The translations under genes were made by a program, and so were the position numbers. From a virus, in IMG/VR virus record IMGVR_UViG_3300000101_000026, positions 1 to 49,745 of that record: a stretch of DNA of 49,745 nt; one strand, given 5' to 3'. Within the stretch, counting starts at the first letter, position 1, and each line of letters begins with the position of its first letter. The notes under the pieces are model-generated. The model ran no database searches. It saw nothing but the letters and a program-made list of their open reading frames with translations, and was not told where the DNA came from. Below are positions 21,671 through 30,205 of this stretch, piece by piece.

Positions 21671-22664
21671 AACTTTCTCGGAAGGCGAGATCCAGCACAT
21701 GTTGGACAACCTAGACTCGTTTTCTGATGAAGAAGTTGTAGAAATACACAAATTAGTGGACGCAATTGCGGATAAAGCCGACATAAAGGCCGCATATGAC
21801 GATTTAATCGCCTTTTGTAAGCATATGATGTCCGATTTCATTGTTGGTAAGCATCATCGCATACTAGCAGACATGCTAATGGGTATTGAGCGCGGAGATA
21901 AGGATCGTGTGTGCGTAAACATACCTCCGAGACATGGTAAGTCTCAATTAGTGTCTATTTTCTTCCCCGCATGGTATCTAGGCCGTAATCCAGACAAAAA
22001 AGTGATGATGGTGTCGCATACGACCGATCTCGCGGTAGATTTTGGTCGAAAAGTGCGAAATCTGATCTCTGACCCCAAATTCCAAGCTATTTTCCCTACT
22101 GTACAGCTCGCAAAGGACTCTAAGTCTGCCGGACGTTGGAATACCAACCAAGGTGGAGAGTATTATGCGTGTGGTGTAGGTTCTGCACTCGCTGGTCGTG
22201 GTGCTCACCTGTTATTGGTGGATGATCCGCACTCTGAGCAAGATGTGATCAACGGAAACTTCATTGTGTTCGAGAAAGCATACGAATGGTACACATTTGG
22301 TGCTCGTACTCGACTTATGCCCGGTGGTAGTGTCGCTATTATCCAAACTAGGTGGCACATGGACGATTTGACGGGTCGTGTAGTCAAGGATATGAAGAAT
22401 AACGAGCGATCTGACCAATTTGAGGTCGTAGAGTTCCCCGCAATCCTAGAAATAGAGAATGACACGGGGGAAATCACTGAAAAACCCCTGTGGCCTGAGT
22501 TTTTTGACCTTGAGGCACTAGGACGTACCAAAGCGTCGATGCCTACGTATCAGTGGAACGCTCAGTACCAACAACAGCCCACCGCCGAAGAAGCTGCGGT
22601 AGTAAAACGCGAATGGTGGAGAATATGGGAGTCTGAAAGCGCTCCCGCCTGCGAATACATATAA
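21663..22664 (+). CDS. Terminase large subunit, ATPase part
   Basis: 333 residues. Walker A-type PPRHGKSQL (~88-96), Walker B LLLVDDPHSEQD (~177-188) and a coupling-motif region (IIQTRW) give the DNA-packaging motor. The frame stops at CEYI-UAA, exactly before the RNase H-like nuclease domain, which continues in the -1 frame from an ATG sharing the stop's last A. Homology runs through the join (CEYI+IMSLDSA), so this is a one-base frame change, either natural and translationally coupled or an indel. Confidence 0.88.
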   Translation: MSETFSEGEIQHMLDNLDSFSDEEVVEIHKLVDAIADKADIKAAYDDLIAFCKHMMSDFIVGKHHRILADMLMGIERGDKDRVCVNIPPRHGKSQLVSIFFPAWYLGRNPDKKVMMVSHTTDLAVDFGRKVRNLISDPKFQAIFPTVQLAKDSKSAGRWNTNQGGEYYACGVGSALAGRGAHLLLVDDPHSEQDVINGNFIVFEKAYEWYTFGARTRLMPGGSVAIIQTRWHMDDLTGRVVKDMKNNERSDQFEVVEFPAILEIENDTGEITEKPLWPEFFDLEALGRTKASMPTYQWNAQYQQQPTAEEAAVVKREWWRIWESESAPACEYI

Positions 22665-23206
22665 TGAGCCTTGACTCGGCGGCGGAGAAGCATAACCGTG
22701 CCGATTTCACTGCGCTAACCACTTGGGGGGTATTCCTCAACGAGGAAGAGGGCGCGTACAACATTATATTACTAAATAGTATTAAGAAACGCTTAGAATT
22801 TCCTGAATTGAAGGAAATGGCCCTAGAAGAGTACCAAGATTGGGAACCTGACGCGTTTATTGTAGAGAAAAAGAGCTCTGGTACCGCGCTATACCAAGAA
22901 ATGCGCCGTATGGGGCTACCTGTGTCTGAATTTACTCCACATAGAGGCTCAGGTGATAAACTTGCACGTTTAAACTCTGTGTCTGATATTGTACAATCTG
23001 GATTAGTATGGGTACCACAAACGCGTTGGGGAGAGGAAGTGATCGAGGAGATCGCTGGATTCCCGTTTATGTCCAACGATGATTTGGTGGATTCGACCGT
23101 TATGGCACTAATGCGGTTCAGGCAGGGCGGGTTTATAAGGCTACCTTCTGATGAAGAAGATGAGCAAAAATATTTTAAGTCGAACCGTAGGGGCGGCTAT
23201 TACTAA
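22664..23206 (+). CDS. Terminase large subunit, nuclease part
   Basis: 180 residues. RNase H-fold terminase nuclease: first catalytic Asp in MSLDSAAEKHNRADFTAL, second acidic site around DAFIVEKKSSG, last near NDDLVDSTVMALMRF. It cuts the concatemer into genome-length pieces. The start ATG overlaps the ATPase stop (TAATG), which could allow re-initiation and give a separate nuclease polypeptide. Confidence 0.87.
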   Translation: MSLDSAAEKHNRADFTALTTWGVFLNEEEGAYNIILLNSIKKRLEFPELKEMALEEYQDWEPDAFIVEKKSSGTALYQEMRRMGLPVSEFTPHRGSGDKLARLNSVSDIVQSGLVWVPQTRWGEEVIEEIAGFPFMSNDDLVDSTVMALMRFRQGGFIRLPSDEEDEQKYFKSNRRGGYY

Positions 23207-23217
23207 AGGCAAAGACA

Positions 23218-25677
23218 ATGGCTATTGAGAAAGGTATATACGTTGCCCCATCGGGGATCGAAGAAGAAGTAGAAGGCGAAGAGGGCGATCAGGAGCTTGA
23301 GATCGAGATTGTTGACCCCGAAATGGTCACACTCGACGATGGTTCTGTAGAAATCACTATTGTTCCCGGCGAAATGAAGGGTGAAAACGGGTTTGGCGAC
23401 AACCTAGCAGAAGATATGGCCGAGGAAGAGCTACAAGAGCTTTCTGGTGACCTTCTCGGGCTGGTAGACGCTGACGTGCAGAGTCGCAAAGAATGGGCCG
23501 CAGCCTATGTTAAAGGGCTAGATGTACTAGGGTTCAAGACTGAAGAGCGTACCTCTCCTTGGGAAGGCGCCTGTGGTGTGTACTCTACAGTGCTTTCAGA
23601 AGCCGCTATTCGCTTCCAAGCAGAGGCTATGAGCGAGACTTTCCCTGCCGCTGGCCCTGTAAAGATTAAGATTCTAGGTAAAGAGACTAAAGAGAAGGTA
23701 GAGGCTGGTGAACGTGTCCGAGCGGACATGAATTACGAACTTACCGAGAATATGCTTGAGTATCGCCCAGAGCACGAAAGAATGCTATATAGCCTAGGAC
23801 TGGGAGGATCGGCGTTTAAGAAGGTTTACTTCGACCCTAATATGGGACGTCAGTGTTCTCTCTATATCCCGGCAGAAGACGTTATCGTTCCATATGGAGC
23901 GTCTAACATCGAAACCGCCGAACGAGTCACCCATGTAATGCGCAAAAGCGAGAATGACGTCAAGAAGCTACAGGCGGCAGGATTCTACATGGATGTTGAC
24001 CTAGGTGAGCCTGAGCCATACCACTCAGACATTGAAGAGCGTAAGGCAGAAGAAGGCGGTTACTCAATGACCGACGATGACCGTTTCTGTCTATATGAGA
24101 TCCACGCTGATCTGGCTATCGAAGAAGACGACGAAGATGCTATCGCTAAGCCTTATGTAGTTACTATTGAGCGTGGTACTGGAGAAATCCTAGCTATTCG
24201 CCGTAACTGGGACGAGTCAGACGACCTAAATATGAAGAATCAACACTTCGTGCATTACGTATACGTGCCCGGATTTGGCTTCTACGGCCTTGGACTGATC
24301 CACATTATAGGTGGGTACGCTAAAGCCGGAACATCGCTTATACGGCAATTGGTGGACTCTGGTACGCTTTCTAACCTACCGGGCGGCTTAAAGTCTCGTG
24401 GTTTGCGTATTAAAGGTGACGATTCCCCGATTGAACCGGGTGAGTTTAAAGATGTGGACGTACCATCAGGTAGTATCCGTGACAACATCATGCCTCTTCC
24501 TTATAAAGAGCCTAGTCAGACTCTTTTGGCTCTCTTGGATAAGATTACTCAGGAAGGCCGTAGATTAGGCGCTATCGCTGATATGGACATCTCTGATATG
24601 GGCGCCAACGCCCCAGTGGGTACTACACTAGCCTTACTGGAGCGCACACTGAAGCCTATGGCTGCGGTGCAGTCTCGTGTCCACTTCGCTATGAAGCAAG
24701 AGTTTAAACTACTCAAGGCTATCATGGCAGAAGAAGCATCAGAGGACTACGAGTACATCCCTGCACGTGGGGAGAACTCAGCGAAGAGAGAAGACTACTC
24801 TATGGTCGATGTGATCCCTGTTAGCGACCCTAACAGCTCCACAATGGCCCAACGTGTAGTACAGTATCAGGCAGTGTTGCAGATGTCGCAACAGGCACCT
24901 CAGATATATGACCTACCTGTACTCCACCGCGAAATGATCGAAGTTATGGGCATTAAGAACGCTGACAAGATCGTCCCAACTAAGGATGACGTCAAGCCAG
25001 CAGACCCGATCAGTGAGAACATGAACATCCTCAACATGAAGCCGATCAAAGCGTTTATCGAGCAAGACCATGACGCCCACATCGCTGCGCACCAAGCGTT
25101 TATGCAAGACCCAATGGTTATGCAAGCACTAGGTCAGAACCCAAAGGCACAGCAGATGATGGCGTCCCTACAGGCTCACTTGGCTGAACACTTGGCATTT
25201 AAGTACCGTAAAGCAGTGGAAGAGAAGCTCGGTGCTCAGTTACCACCACCAAACGCAGAACTGCCGAAAGAGATCGAAGTCAGTATCTCTCGCCTTGCCT
25301 CGAAAGCAGGACAGCAGCTCATGCAGCAAAACAAGCAGCAGGCCGCACAAGCCCAAGCACAACAGCAGCAACAAGACCCGCTTATTCAGATGCAACAAGC
25401 AGAGCTACAGGTCAAGCAGGCCGAGCAGCAGCGTAAGATGCAGAAGGATCAGACGGACGCACAGCTCAAGCAGCAAGAGCTACAGATTAAGGCCCAAGGG
25501 ACAATGGCTGACATCCAAGCTAAGCAGACAGAACTGGAGCTTGAGAGAGCAGAATTGGAACTCGACATGAAGAAGGCGGGAGAGAAGTTAGACGCTGATT
25601 CGGCGAGAGACAACCTAAAGCTGAACGCAGAACTGCGCAAGGCTACTATTGACTCAGTAAAACAAAACAAAACCTAA
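23218..25677 (+). CDS. Portal protein
   Basis: 819 residues, podovirus-size portal forming the ring through which DNA enters the head. Acidic N-terminus (20-60), then the portal core with SPWEGACGVYSTVLSEAAIRF, YFDPNMGRQCSLYIPAEDVI, PGFGFYGLGLIHIIGGYAKA and ANAPVGTTLALLERTLKP. Residues ~695-800 are a Gln/Ala/Lys-rich coiled coil (QQNKQQAAQAQAQQQQQ), probably the barrel extending into the capsid. Follows terminase, as expected. Confidence 0.86.
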   Translation: MAIEKGIYVAPSGIEEEVEGEEGDQELEIEIVDPEMVTLDDGSVEITIVPGEMKGENGFGDNLAEDMAEEELQELSGDLLGLVDADVQSRKEWAAAYVKGLDVLGFKTEERTSPWEGACGVYSTVLSEAAIRFQAEAMSETFPAAGPVKIKILGKETKEKVEAGERVRADMNYELTENMLEYRPEHERMLYSLGLGGSAFKKVYFDPNMGRQCSLYIPAEDVIVPYGASNIETAERVTHVMRKSENDVKKLQAAGFYMDVDLGEPEPYHSDIEERKAEEGGYSMTDDDRFCLYEIHADLAIEEDDEDAIAKPYVVTIERGTGEILAIRRNWDESDDLNMKNQHFVHYVYVPGFGFYGLGLIHIIGGYAKAGTSLIRQLVDSGTLSNLPGGLKSRGLRIKGDDSPIEPGEFKDVDVPSGSIRDNIMPLPYKEPSQTLLALLDKITQEGRRLGAIADMDISDMGANAPVGTTLALLERTLKPMAAVQSRVHFAMKQEFKLLKAIMAEEASEDYEYIPARGENSAKREDYSMVDVIPVSDPNSSTMAQRVVQYQAVLQMSQQAPQIYDLPVLHREMIEVMGIKNADKIVPTKDDVKPADPISENMNILNMKPIKAFIEQDHDAHIAAHQAFMQDPMVMQALGQNPKAQQMMASLQAHLAEHLAFKYRKAVEEKLGAQLPPPNAELPKEIEVSISRLASKAGQQLMQQNKQQAAQAQAQQQQQDPLIQMQQAELQVKQAEQQRKMQKDQTDAQLKQQELQIKAQGTMADIQAKQTELELERAELELDMKKAGEKLDADSARDNLKLNAELRKATIDSVKQNKT

Positions 25678-25686
25678 GGAGTAACC

Positions 25687-25884
25687 ATGGGTACTACCGT
25701 CTTTGACGTGCTAAATAAACAAATCGCGGAGCAGATCTCCGCAGCAGAAGAACATCTTGGTGGGGGCGCAGTGAAAGACTACGCCGATTACCGGGAAGTA
25801 GTTGGCTTGATCCGAGGTCTAAAGTCCAGCTTGTCTTACGTAAACGACCTTTCGCGTAATTTTTTGGAAGAAGATGATGAGTGA
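25687..25884 (+). CDS. Small helical head-operon protein
   Basis: 65 residues; AAGGAG precedes the ATG. Two helices (FDVLNKQIAEQISAAEEHL; REVVGLIRGLKSSLSYVNDL) and an acidic end. Common between portal and scaffold genes of related phages; function unknown. Confidence 0.6.
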   Translation: MGTTVFDVLNKQIAEQISAAEEHLGGGAVKDYADYREVVGLIRGLKSSLSYVNDLSRNFLEEDDE

Positions 25885-26245
25885 TTTGAGTGATGTAGAG
25901 AGTGAGTTGCTTGAAAAGTTGCCCAAACCAGTGGGCTATAGAGTCTTAATTGCCATACCTGAGGTAGATGAAACCTACGGTAGCAGTGGCATTATTAAGT
26001 CTACGAAAGACCAAAACCATGAACACATCCTGTCTGTTATGGGTAGAGTTATGGCGTTAGGCGAAGGTGCCTATGCTGACAAAGACCGCTTCCCCTCTGG
26101 CGCTTGGTGTGAGACTGGCGATTATGTAATGTTCCGTACTAATACTGGTACGCGATTTAAAGTTGATGGCCTAGAGTATCGTCTAATGAATGATGATTCT
26201 ATTGAAGCCGTCGTTGCTGACCCCCGTGAAATAACACGAGCGTAA
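25877..26245 (+). CDS. GroES-like co-chaperonin
   Basis: 122 residues from the ATG at 25877 (GGAAG six bases upstream). Cpn10 fold features: PVGYRVLIAIPEVDETYGSSGI at the N-terminal strand, a mobile-loop-like IKSTKDQNHEHILS, then GRVMALGEGAYADKDRFPSG and GDYVMFRTNTGTRF before DDSIEAVV. Probably partners host GroEL to fold the capsid or other structural protein, like T4 gp31. Sits between portal and scaffold genes. Confidence 0.75.
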   Translation: MSDLSDVESELLEKLPKPVGYRVLIAIPEVDETYGSSGIIKSTKDQNHEHILSVMGRVMALGEGAYADKDRFPSGAWCETGDYVMFRTNTGTRFKVDGLEYRLMNDDSIEAVVADPREITRA

Positions 26246-26255
26246 GGAGTAAGTT

Positions 26256-27269
26256 ATGACCATGCAAAAAGTAGAGTTTGAGTTTCCTGAGGGAGACGAA
26301 GAAACTAAAATTGAGGTAGAAGGTTCCAGCGCTAAAACGCTGGGAGAGGAAGAAGTTGAGGTAGAGGCTAAGGAAGAGAAGCCTAAAAAAGAGAAAGAGG
26401 TAGAGATTGAAGTAGTCGACGATACGCCGAAAGCAGATCGTGGGCGTAAAGCCTCTAAACCCCCTGAAGACGTTACTGATGATGAGTTGGAAGACTACTC
26501 TGAGAAAGTACGTAAAAGAATTCAACACTTTAGTAAGGGTTACCATGACGAACGCCGCGCGAAAGAAGAAGCTATGCGTGAGCGTAAGGAACTGGAGAGC
26601 CTTGCTAAGAAGCTCTTAGAAGAAAACGAAGGGCTACAAGATAGAGCGTTTAATAGTAAGAAGTCGGCTATCGAGAACGCCAAGAGAAGTACTGCTTCCG
26701 AGCTAGAAATGGCTAAGAAAGCGTACAAGACCGCGTATGAGGGTGGTGACGCAGAAGAGGTTCTAGCTGCACAAGAACGACTAACCACTGCTAACATTCG
26801 TGCCGATAAGATAGCTAACTATGACACTGAGTCTTTACAAAGAGAAAGAAGTAGTGTACAAATACCACAAAGTACCGTTGACGTACCAACCGCTGACCCT
26901 AGAGCCGCAGAATGGGCCTCAGAGAACACGTGGTTTGGTGATGATGACGAGATGACGGCTTACGCCATGGGTGTACACCAGAAGCTAGTTAAGCAAGGTG
27001 TAGATACAGGCAGTGATGAATACTACGCGGCTATAGACGCCCGTATGCAAAAGGTCTTCCCCGAAGAACTCGGGATAGAGGCCGAAGAAGAAGTTTCAGT
27101 AAGCACTGAGGCATCGAAGCGAAGAAGTAATGTGGTTGCCCCCGCGTCGCGGAGCACAGCACCCAAAAAGGTGCGCCTAACGCAAACACAAGTAGCTATC
27201 GCTAAGAAACTCGGAGTTCCACTGGAGCTATACGCCAAAAAGGTTGCTGAAGAGATGAGGAAAGTATAA
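26256..27269 (+). CDS. Probable head scaffolding protein
   Basis: 337 residues; AAGGAG precedes the ATG. Very acidic N-terminus (residues 1-55), long coiled-coil centre (HDERRAKEEAMRERKELESLAKK), and a basic C-terminal helix-turn-helix-like end (VRLTQTQVAIAKKLGVPLEL), the usual place where scaffolds hold the capsid protein. Location between portal and capsid genes supports the role. Sequence motifs alone do not prove it. Confidence 0.66.
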   Translation: MTMQKVEFEFPEGDEETKIEVEGSSAKTLGEEEVEVEAKEEKPKKEKEVEIEVVDDTPKADRGRKASKPPEDVTDDELEDYSEKVRKRIQHFSKGYHDERRAKEEAMRERKELESLAKKLLEENEGLQDRAFNSKKSAIENAKRSTASELEMAKKAYKTAYEGGDAEEVLAAQERLTTANIRADKIANYDTESLQRERSSVQIPQSTVDVPTADPRAAEWASENTWFGDDDEMTAYAMGVHQKLVKQGVDTGSDEYYAAIDARMQKVFPEELGIEAEEEVSVSTEASKRRSNVVAPASRSTAPKKVRLTQTQVAIAKKLGVPLELYAKKVAEEMRKV

Positions 27270-27718
27270 TGGCTGAGAATAGAATTAACCGTGAAGTAAC
27301 AACTCGTGAGAAAACAATCCGTCCAACTGCGTGGAAAAGACCAGAAGTTCTGCCTTCTCCGATACCGCAAGATGGATATAAATTTCGTTGGGTACGAGTT
27401 AGCTCTCAAGGTACTACGGACGCTACAAACGTCTCATCTAAGATTCGTGAAGGTTGGGAGCCGGTAAAGGCTACAGATCACCCAGAGATAACACTTGTCG
27501 CTATTGAAAACGAAAGGTTCAAAGACAACGTGGTAATCGGTGGACTGATCCTCTGTAAGGCACCGCAGGAAATGATTGACGAGCGAAATGACTACTATAG
27601 ACAACAGTCATCGGCTCAGATTCAGTCTGTGGACAATAACCTGATGCGAGAAAATGATCCGAGAATGCCTATCTTCAATGATAGGAAATCGAAAGTTACC
27701 TTTGGTAAAGGTAGCTAA
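27269..27718 (+). CDS. Head-operon protein, unknown function
   Basis: 149 residues; ATG overlaps the scaffold stop by one base (TAATG). Central part KFRWVRVSSQGTTDATNVSS and REGWEPV is beta-rich; the C-terminus is helical and polar. Conserved-looking structural accessory; no function recognised. Confidence 0.58.
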   Translation: MAENRINREVTTREKTIRPTAWKRPEVLPSPIPQDGYKFRWVRVSSQGTTDATNVSSKIREGWEPVKATDHPEITLVAIENERFKDNVVIGGLILCKAPQEMIDERNDYYRQQSSAQIQSVDNNLMRENDPRMPIFNDRKSKVTFGKGS

Positions 27719-27744
27719 ACTAAAATTTTATAAGGTATATAATT

Positions 27745-28359
27745 ATGGCTTCTACAGCTTCCCCATACGGGTTTGTTCCCGTACGAAAGGCTGACGGTAC
27801 TCCCTATACGGGCGCCCGTGACGCTTTTCTAATTACACCGGCAGGCGTAGCCAATAACATTGGTTATGGCTCTATTGTCGAACTTGCCGCAGGCTACGTA
27901 CAGCTTGCTTCTGGTACTGGCGCTGACGCTACTACTAACAACCTCGGCGGCAACGGTATTGGTGCTCTGGGTGTATTTGTTGGTTGTGAATACGTCAACA
28001 CTGAAGGTCAGTTGATCTTCTCTCAGTACTACCCTTCAGGCACTGCTAACGCTACTGCGTACGTAGTTACTGATCCCGGTGTTACTTTCCAAGTACAGGC
28101 TGACGCTGCTGTTGCTCAAACTGCTCTTGGTCACAACGCACCACTTAGTGCCGCACAAAATGCTACTACTTCTGTGAACACCACTACTGGTAAGTCTAAC
28201 GTATCTCTCGATGCTACGACTGCCACTGCTACTAAGGCGTTTAAGGTTGTTGGTTTCAGCACTAAAACTGGGTCTGCTATCGGCGATACTGCCACAGACG
28301 TACTCGTTAAATTTAACCTTCCGTACCACCAGTTTGGTACCGGCATTGTAGGAGAATAA
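27745..28359 (+). CDS. Probable capsid decoration or minor head protein
   Basis: 204 residues, Gly/Ala/Thr-rich and beta-sheet-like with few charges (YGFVPVRKADGTPYTGA; GALGVFVGCEYVNTEG; VLVKFNLPYHQFGTGI). The composition and the place four bases before the capsid gene fit an outer capsid or head-stabilising protein. No enzyme motif. Confidence 0.58.
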   Translation: MASTASPYGFVPVRKADGTPYTGARDAFLITPAGVANNIGYGSIVELAAGYVQLASGTGADATTNNLGGNGIGALGVFVGCEYVNTEGQLIFSQYYPSGTANATAYVVTDPGVTFQVQADAAVAQTALGHNAPLSAAQNATTSVNTTTGKSNVSLDATTATATKAFKVVGFSTKTGSAIGDTATDVLVKFNLPYHQFGTGIVGE

Positions 28360-28362
28360 CTA

Positions 28363-29268
28363 ATGGCTATTTCAAGAAGTCAATTACTCAAGGAATTGCT
28401 GCCCGGTCTGAACGCACTGTTTGGTTTGGAGTACGCAAAATATGGCGAAGAGCATAAAGAGATTTTCGAGACTGAAACCTCTGATCGTTCTTTTGAAGAA
28501 GAAACTAAACTGTCTGGTTTTGGCTCTGCCCCAACTAAGCAGGAAGGTGCAGCAATCGAGTATGATAACGCGCAAGAAGCATTCACTGCTCGTTACACTC
28601 ACGAAACCATCGCTATGGGTTTCGCTATCACTGAAGAAGCAGTAGAAGATAACCTGTATGACTCACTGTCTGCTCGTTATACTAAAGCTCTTGCTCGTGC
28701 GATGGCTTACACTAAGCAGGTTAAAGGCGCAGACATTCTGAACAACGCTTTTGCTGGTACTACCTACGGCGACGGTAAAGTGCTTTGTGCTACTGATCAC
28801 CCGCTGGTTGGCGGTGGTGAAAACTCTAATACTCCAGCCGTTGCTGCTGATCTTAACGAAACTTCTTTGGAAGCTGCTGTTATTCAGATCGCTGGCTGGA
28901 CTGACGAGCGTGGTCTTCTTATCGCTGCTAAGCCTAAGAAGCTGATCATTCCACCAAACCTGCAATTCGTTGCTACCCGTTTGTTGGAAACTGAAGGTCG
29001 TGTAGGCACTGCTGACAACGACATCAACGCCATTAAGAGCAACGGTGTTGTGCCACAGGGTTACACTGTTAATAACTACTTGACTGACACAGACAACTGG
29101 TTCTTAACTACTGACGTACCTAACGGTCTGAAGCACTTCGTTCGTAGCCCAATGGCTACTTCTATGGACGGTGATTTCGACACTGGCAACAGCCGTTACA
29201 AGGCTCGTGAGCGCTATTCATTCGGCGTTTCTGATCCACTGGGCATCTTCGGATCTCCGGGCGCTTAA
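28363..29268 (+). CDS. Major capsid protein
   Basis: 301 residues, of Mu-type/HK97-like capsid style: N-terminal arm (SQLLKELLPGLNALFGLEYA), E-loop-like region (DNAQEAFTARYTHETIAMGF), central helices (ARYTKALARAMAYTKQVKGAD), ATDHPLVGGG, and C-terminal A-domain sequence ending FGVSDPLGIFGSPGA. GGAG precedes the ATG. A strong terminator immediately follows, typical for the most abundant virion protein. Codons favour GCT/CGT/CTG, unlike many neighbours, fitting high expression. Confidence 0.86.
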   Translation: MAISRSQLLKELLPGLNALFGLEYAKYGEEHKEIFETETSDRSFEEETKLSGFGSAPTKQEGAAIEYDNAQEAFTARYTHETIAMGFAITEEAVEDNLYDSLSARYTKALARAMAYTKQVKGADILNNAFAGTTYGDGKVLCATDHPLVGGGENSNTPAVAADLNETSLEAAVIQIAGWTDERGLLIAAKPKKLIIPPNLQFVATRLLETEGRVGTADNDINAIKSNGVVPQGYTVNNYLTDTDNWFLTTDVPNGLKHFVRSPMATSMDGDFDTGNSRYKARERYSFGVSDPLGIFGSPGA

Positions 29269-29291
29269 TCGCGTAGTAATAAGTTGTACTA

Positions 29292-29314
29292 GGGGGCTTC
29301 GGCCCCCTTTTTTT
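29292..29314 (+). terminator. Intrinsic terminator after the capsid gene
   Basis: GGGGGC-TTCG-GCCCCC hairpin followed by seven T, 24 bases after the capsid stop codon. It ends the head transcript. Confidence 0.92.
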
Positions 29315-29318
29315 ATGG

Positions 29319-29348
29319 TTGACGTAAAGTAACGCGTTGTGGTATGTT
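29319..29348 (+). promoter_or_regulatory. Candidate sigma70-type promoter for the tail/accessory operon
   Basis: TTGACG, 18 bases, TATGTT, immediately after the terminator. Reasonable but imperfect match to the bacterial consensus; it would restart transcription for the downstream structural genes. Confidence 0.42.
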
Positions 29349-29370
29349 GGTAGCTCGGGAAAAAATTTTC

Positions 29371-29431
29371 GGCATATCTGACAGACCCGACTGACGACAT
29401 GTAGACAGATATGCCTTAACTCACATGTGAG
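29371..29431 (+). other. Leader with long inverted repeat and adjoining palindrome
   Basis: GGCATATCTG (29371-29380) and CAGATATGCC (29406-29415) form a perfect 10-bp stem across 25 bases. CTCACATGTGAG (29420-29431) is a perfect 12-bp palindrome ending eight bases before the next ATG and covering its probable ribosome-binding region (GTGAGAA). Could be a 5'-UTR structure or regulator sites downstream of the candidate promoter. Confidence 0.6.
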
Positions 29432-29438
29432 AACTATT

Positions 29439-29903
29439 ATGGCTTTAACTACATTTTCTGGCCCAGTAAAATCTACCAACGGTTTTATCAGCCCAAGCGC
29501 AGTATCCCTTACTGCGGACACAACTCTGACAGTAAATGATCATTCTGGTCGTGTACTAGTTACAAATGACGCAGACGGCAAGTTCACTCTGCCTACTATT
29601 ACCGCTGACAACGTCGGCTGTACTTATACTTTCATCGTAGACACTGCCGCTACTGATATGGACATCCTGACCGACGGCACTGACAAGTTCGTTGGCACTG
29701 CATTCGTCCACTCGGGCAGCGGCGCTAACAGCAAGGCATTTGTCCCCGGTGCATCTAACGATGTTATGACTATGAATGGCTCTACCCAAGGTGGCGTTGC
29801 AGGTACTAAAGTTATCATCGTTGCGATGGCTATTGCTAAGTACCACGTTTTAGGGAATCTTTCTGGTTCAGGCACTGTTGCTACTCCATTCGCAGACGCA
29901 TAA
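29439..29903 (+). CDS. Beta-rich structural protein, unknown
   Basis: 154 residues from the ATG at 29439; the GTG at 29427 lies within a palindrome and is unlikely. Beta-rich, Thr/Gly/Ala-rich (SLTADTTLTVNDHSGRVLVT), low Lys/Arg, resembling head-decoration or fibre-type modules. First gene after the capsid terminator. Confidence 0.58.
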   Translation: MALTTFSGPVKSTNGFISPSAVSLTADTTLTVNDHSGRVLVTNDADGKFTLPTITADNVGCTYTFIVDTAATDMDILTDGTDKFVGTAFVHSGSGANSKAFVPGASNDVMTMNGSTQGGVAGTKVIIVAMAIAKYHVLGNLSGSGTVATPFADA

Positions 29904-29915
29904 TAGGAGTAGGCT

Positions 29916-30197
29916 ATGTCTAGCTCAGATGTATTTGCAGTACGTAAGAACGCAACGGGGTTTGTCTCAAGTGGCATACCCGCACGCGTTCGGCAGGTTG
30001 AGGTGTTTACCTCTAGTAGTGGCACCCCAAGACTTACCTTAACTGATGGTAGTGGCGGCGCCACTTTGCTAGATCTAGACTTTACTAATAGTGATACTCA
30101 CTCGGTAAATATCCCCGCAGATGGTATACGGTTTAAGGACGGCGTGTACGTTTCTGCGTTTACTGCCCTCGAAGCAGTAACATTATTCTTGGCATAG
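29916..30197 (+). CDS. Small beta protein, tandem paralogue A
   Basis: 93 residues; GGAG precedes the ATG. Shares with the next gene the order ARxRQxxV, SGTPRxxLxDGxGG, FTNxDTHSVNIPxxGIRF. A compact beta-sandwich is likely, possibly decorating the virion. Clear product of tandem duplication. Confidence 0.62.
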   Translation: MSSSDVFAVRKNATGFVSSGIPARVRQVEVFTSSSGTPRLTLTDGSGGATLLDLDFTNSDTHSVNIPADGIRFKDGVYVSAFTALEAVTLFLA

Positions 30198-30205
30198 GGG
30201 GGATT

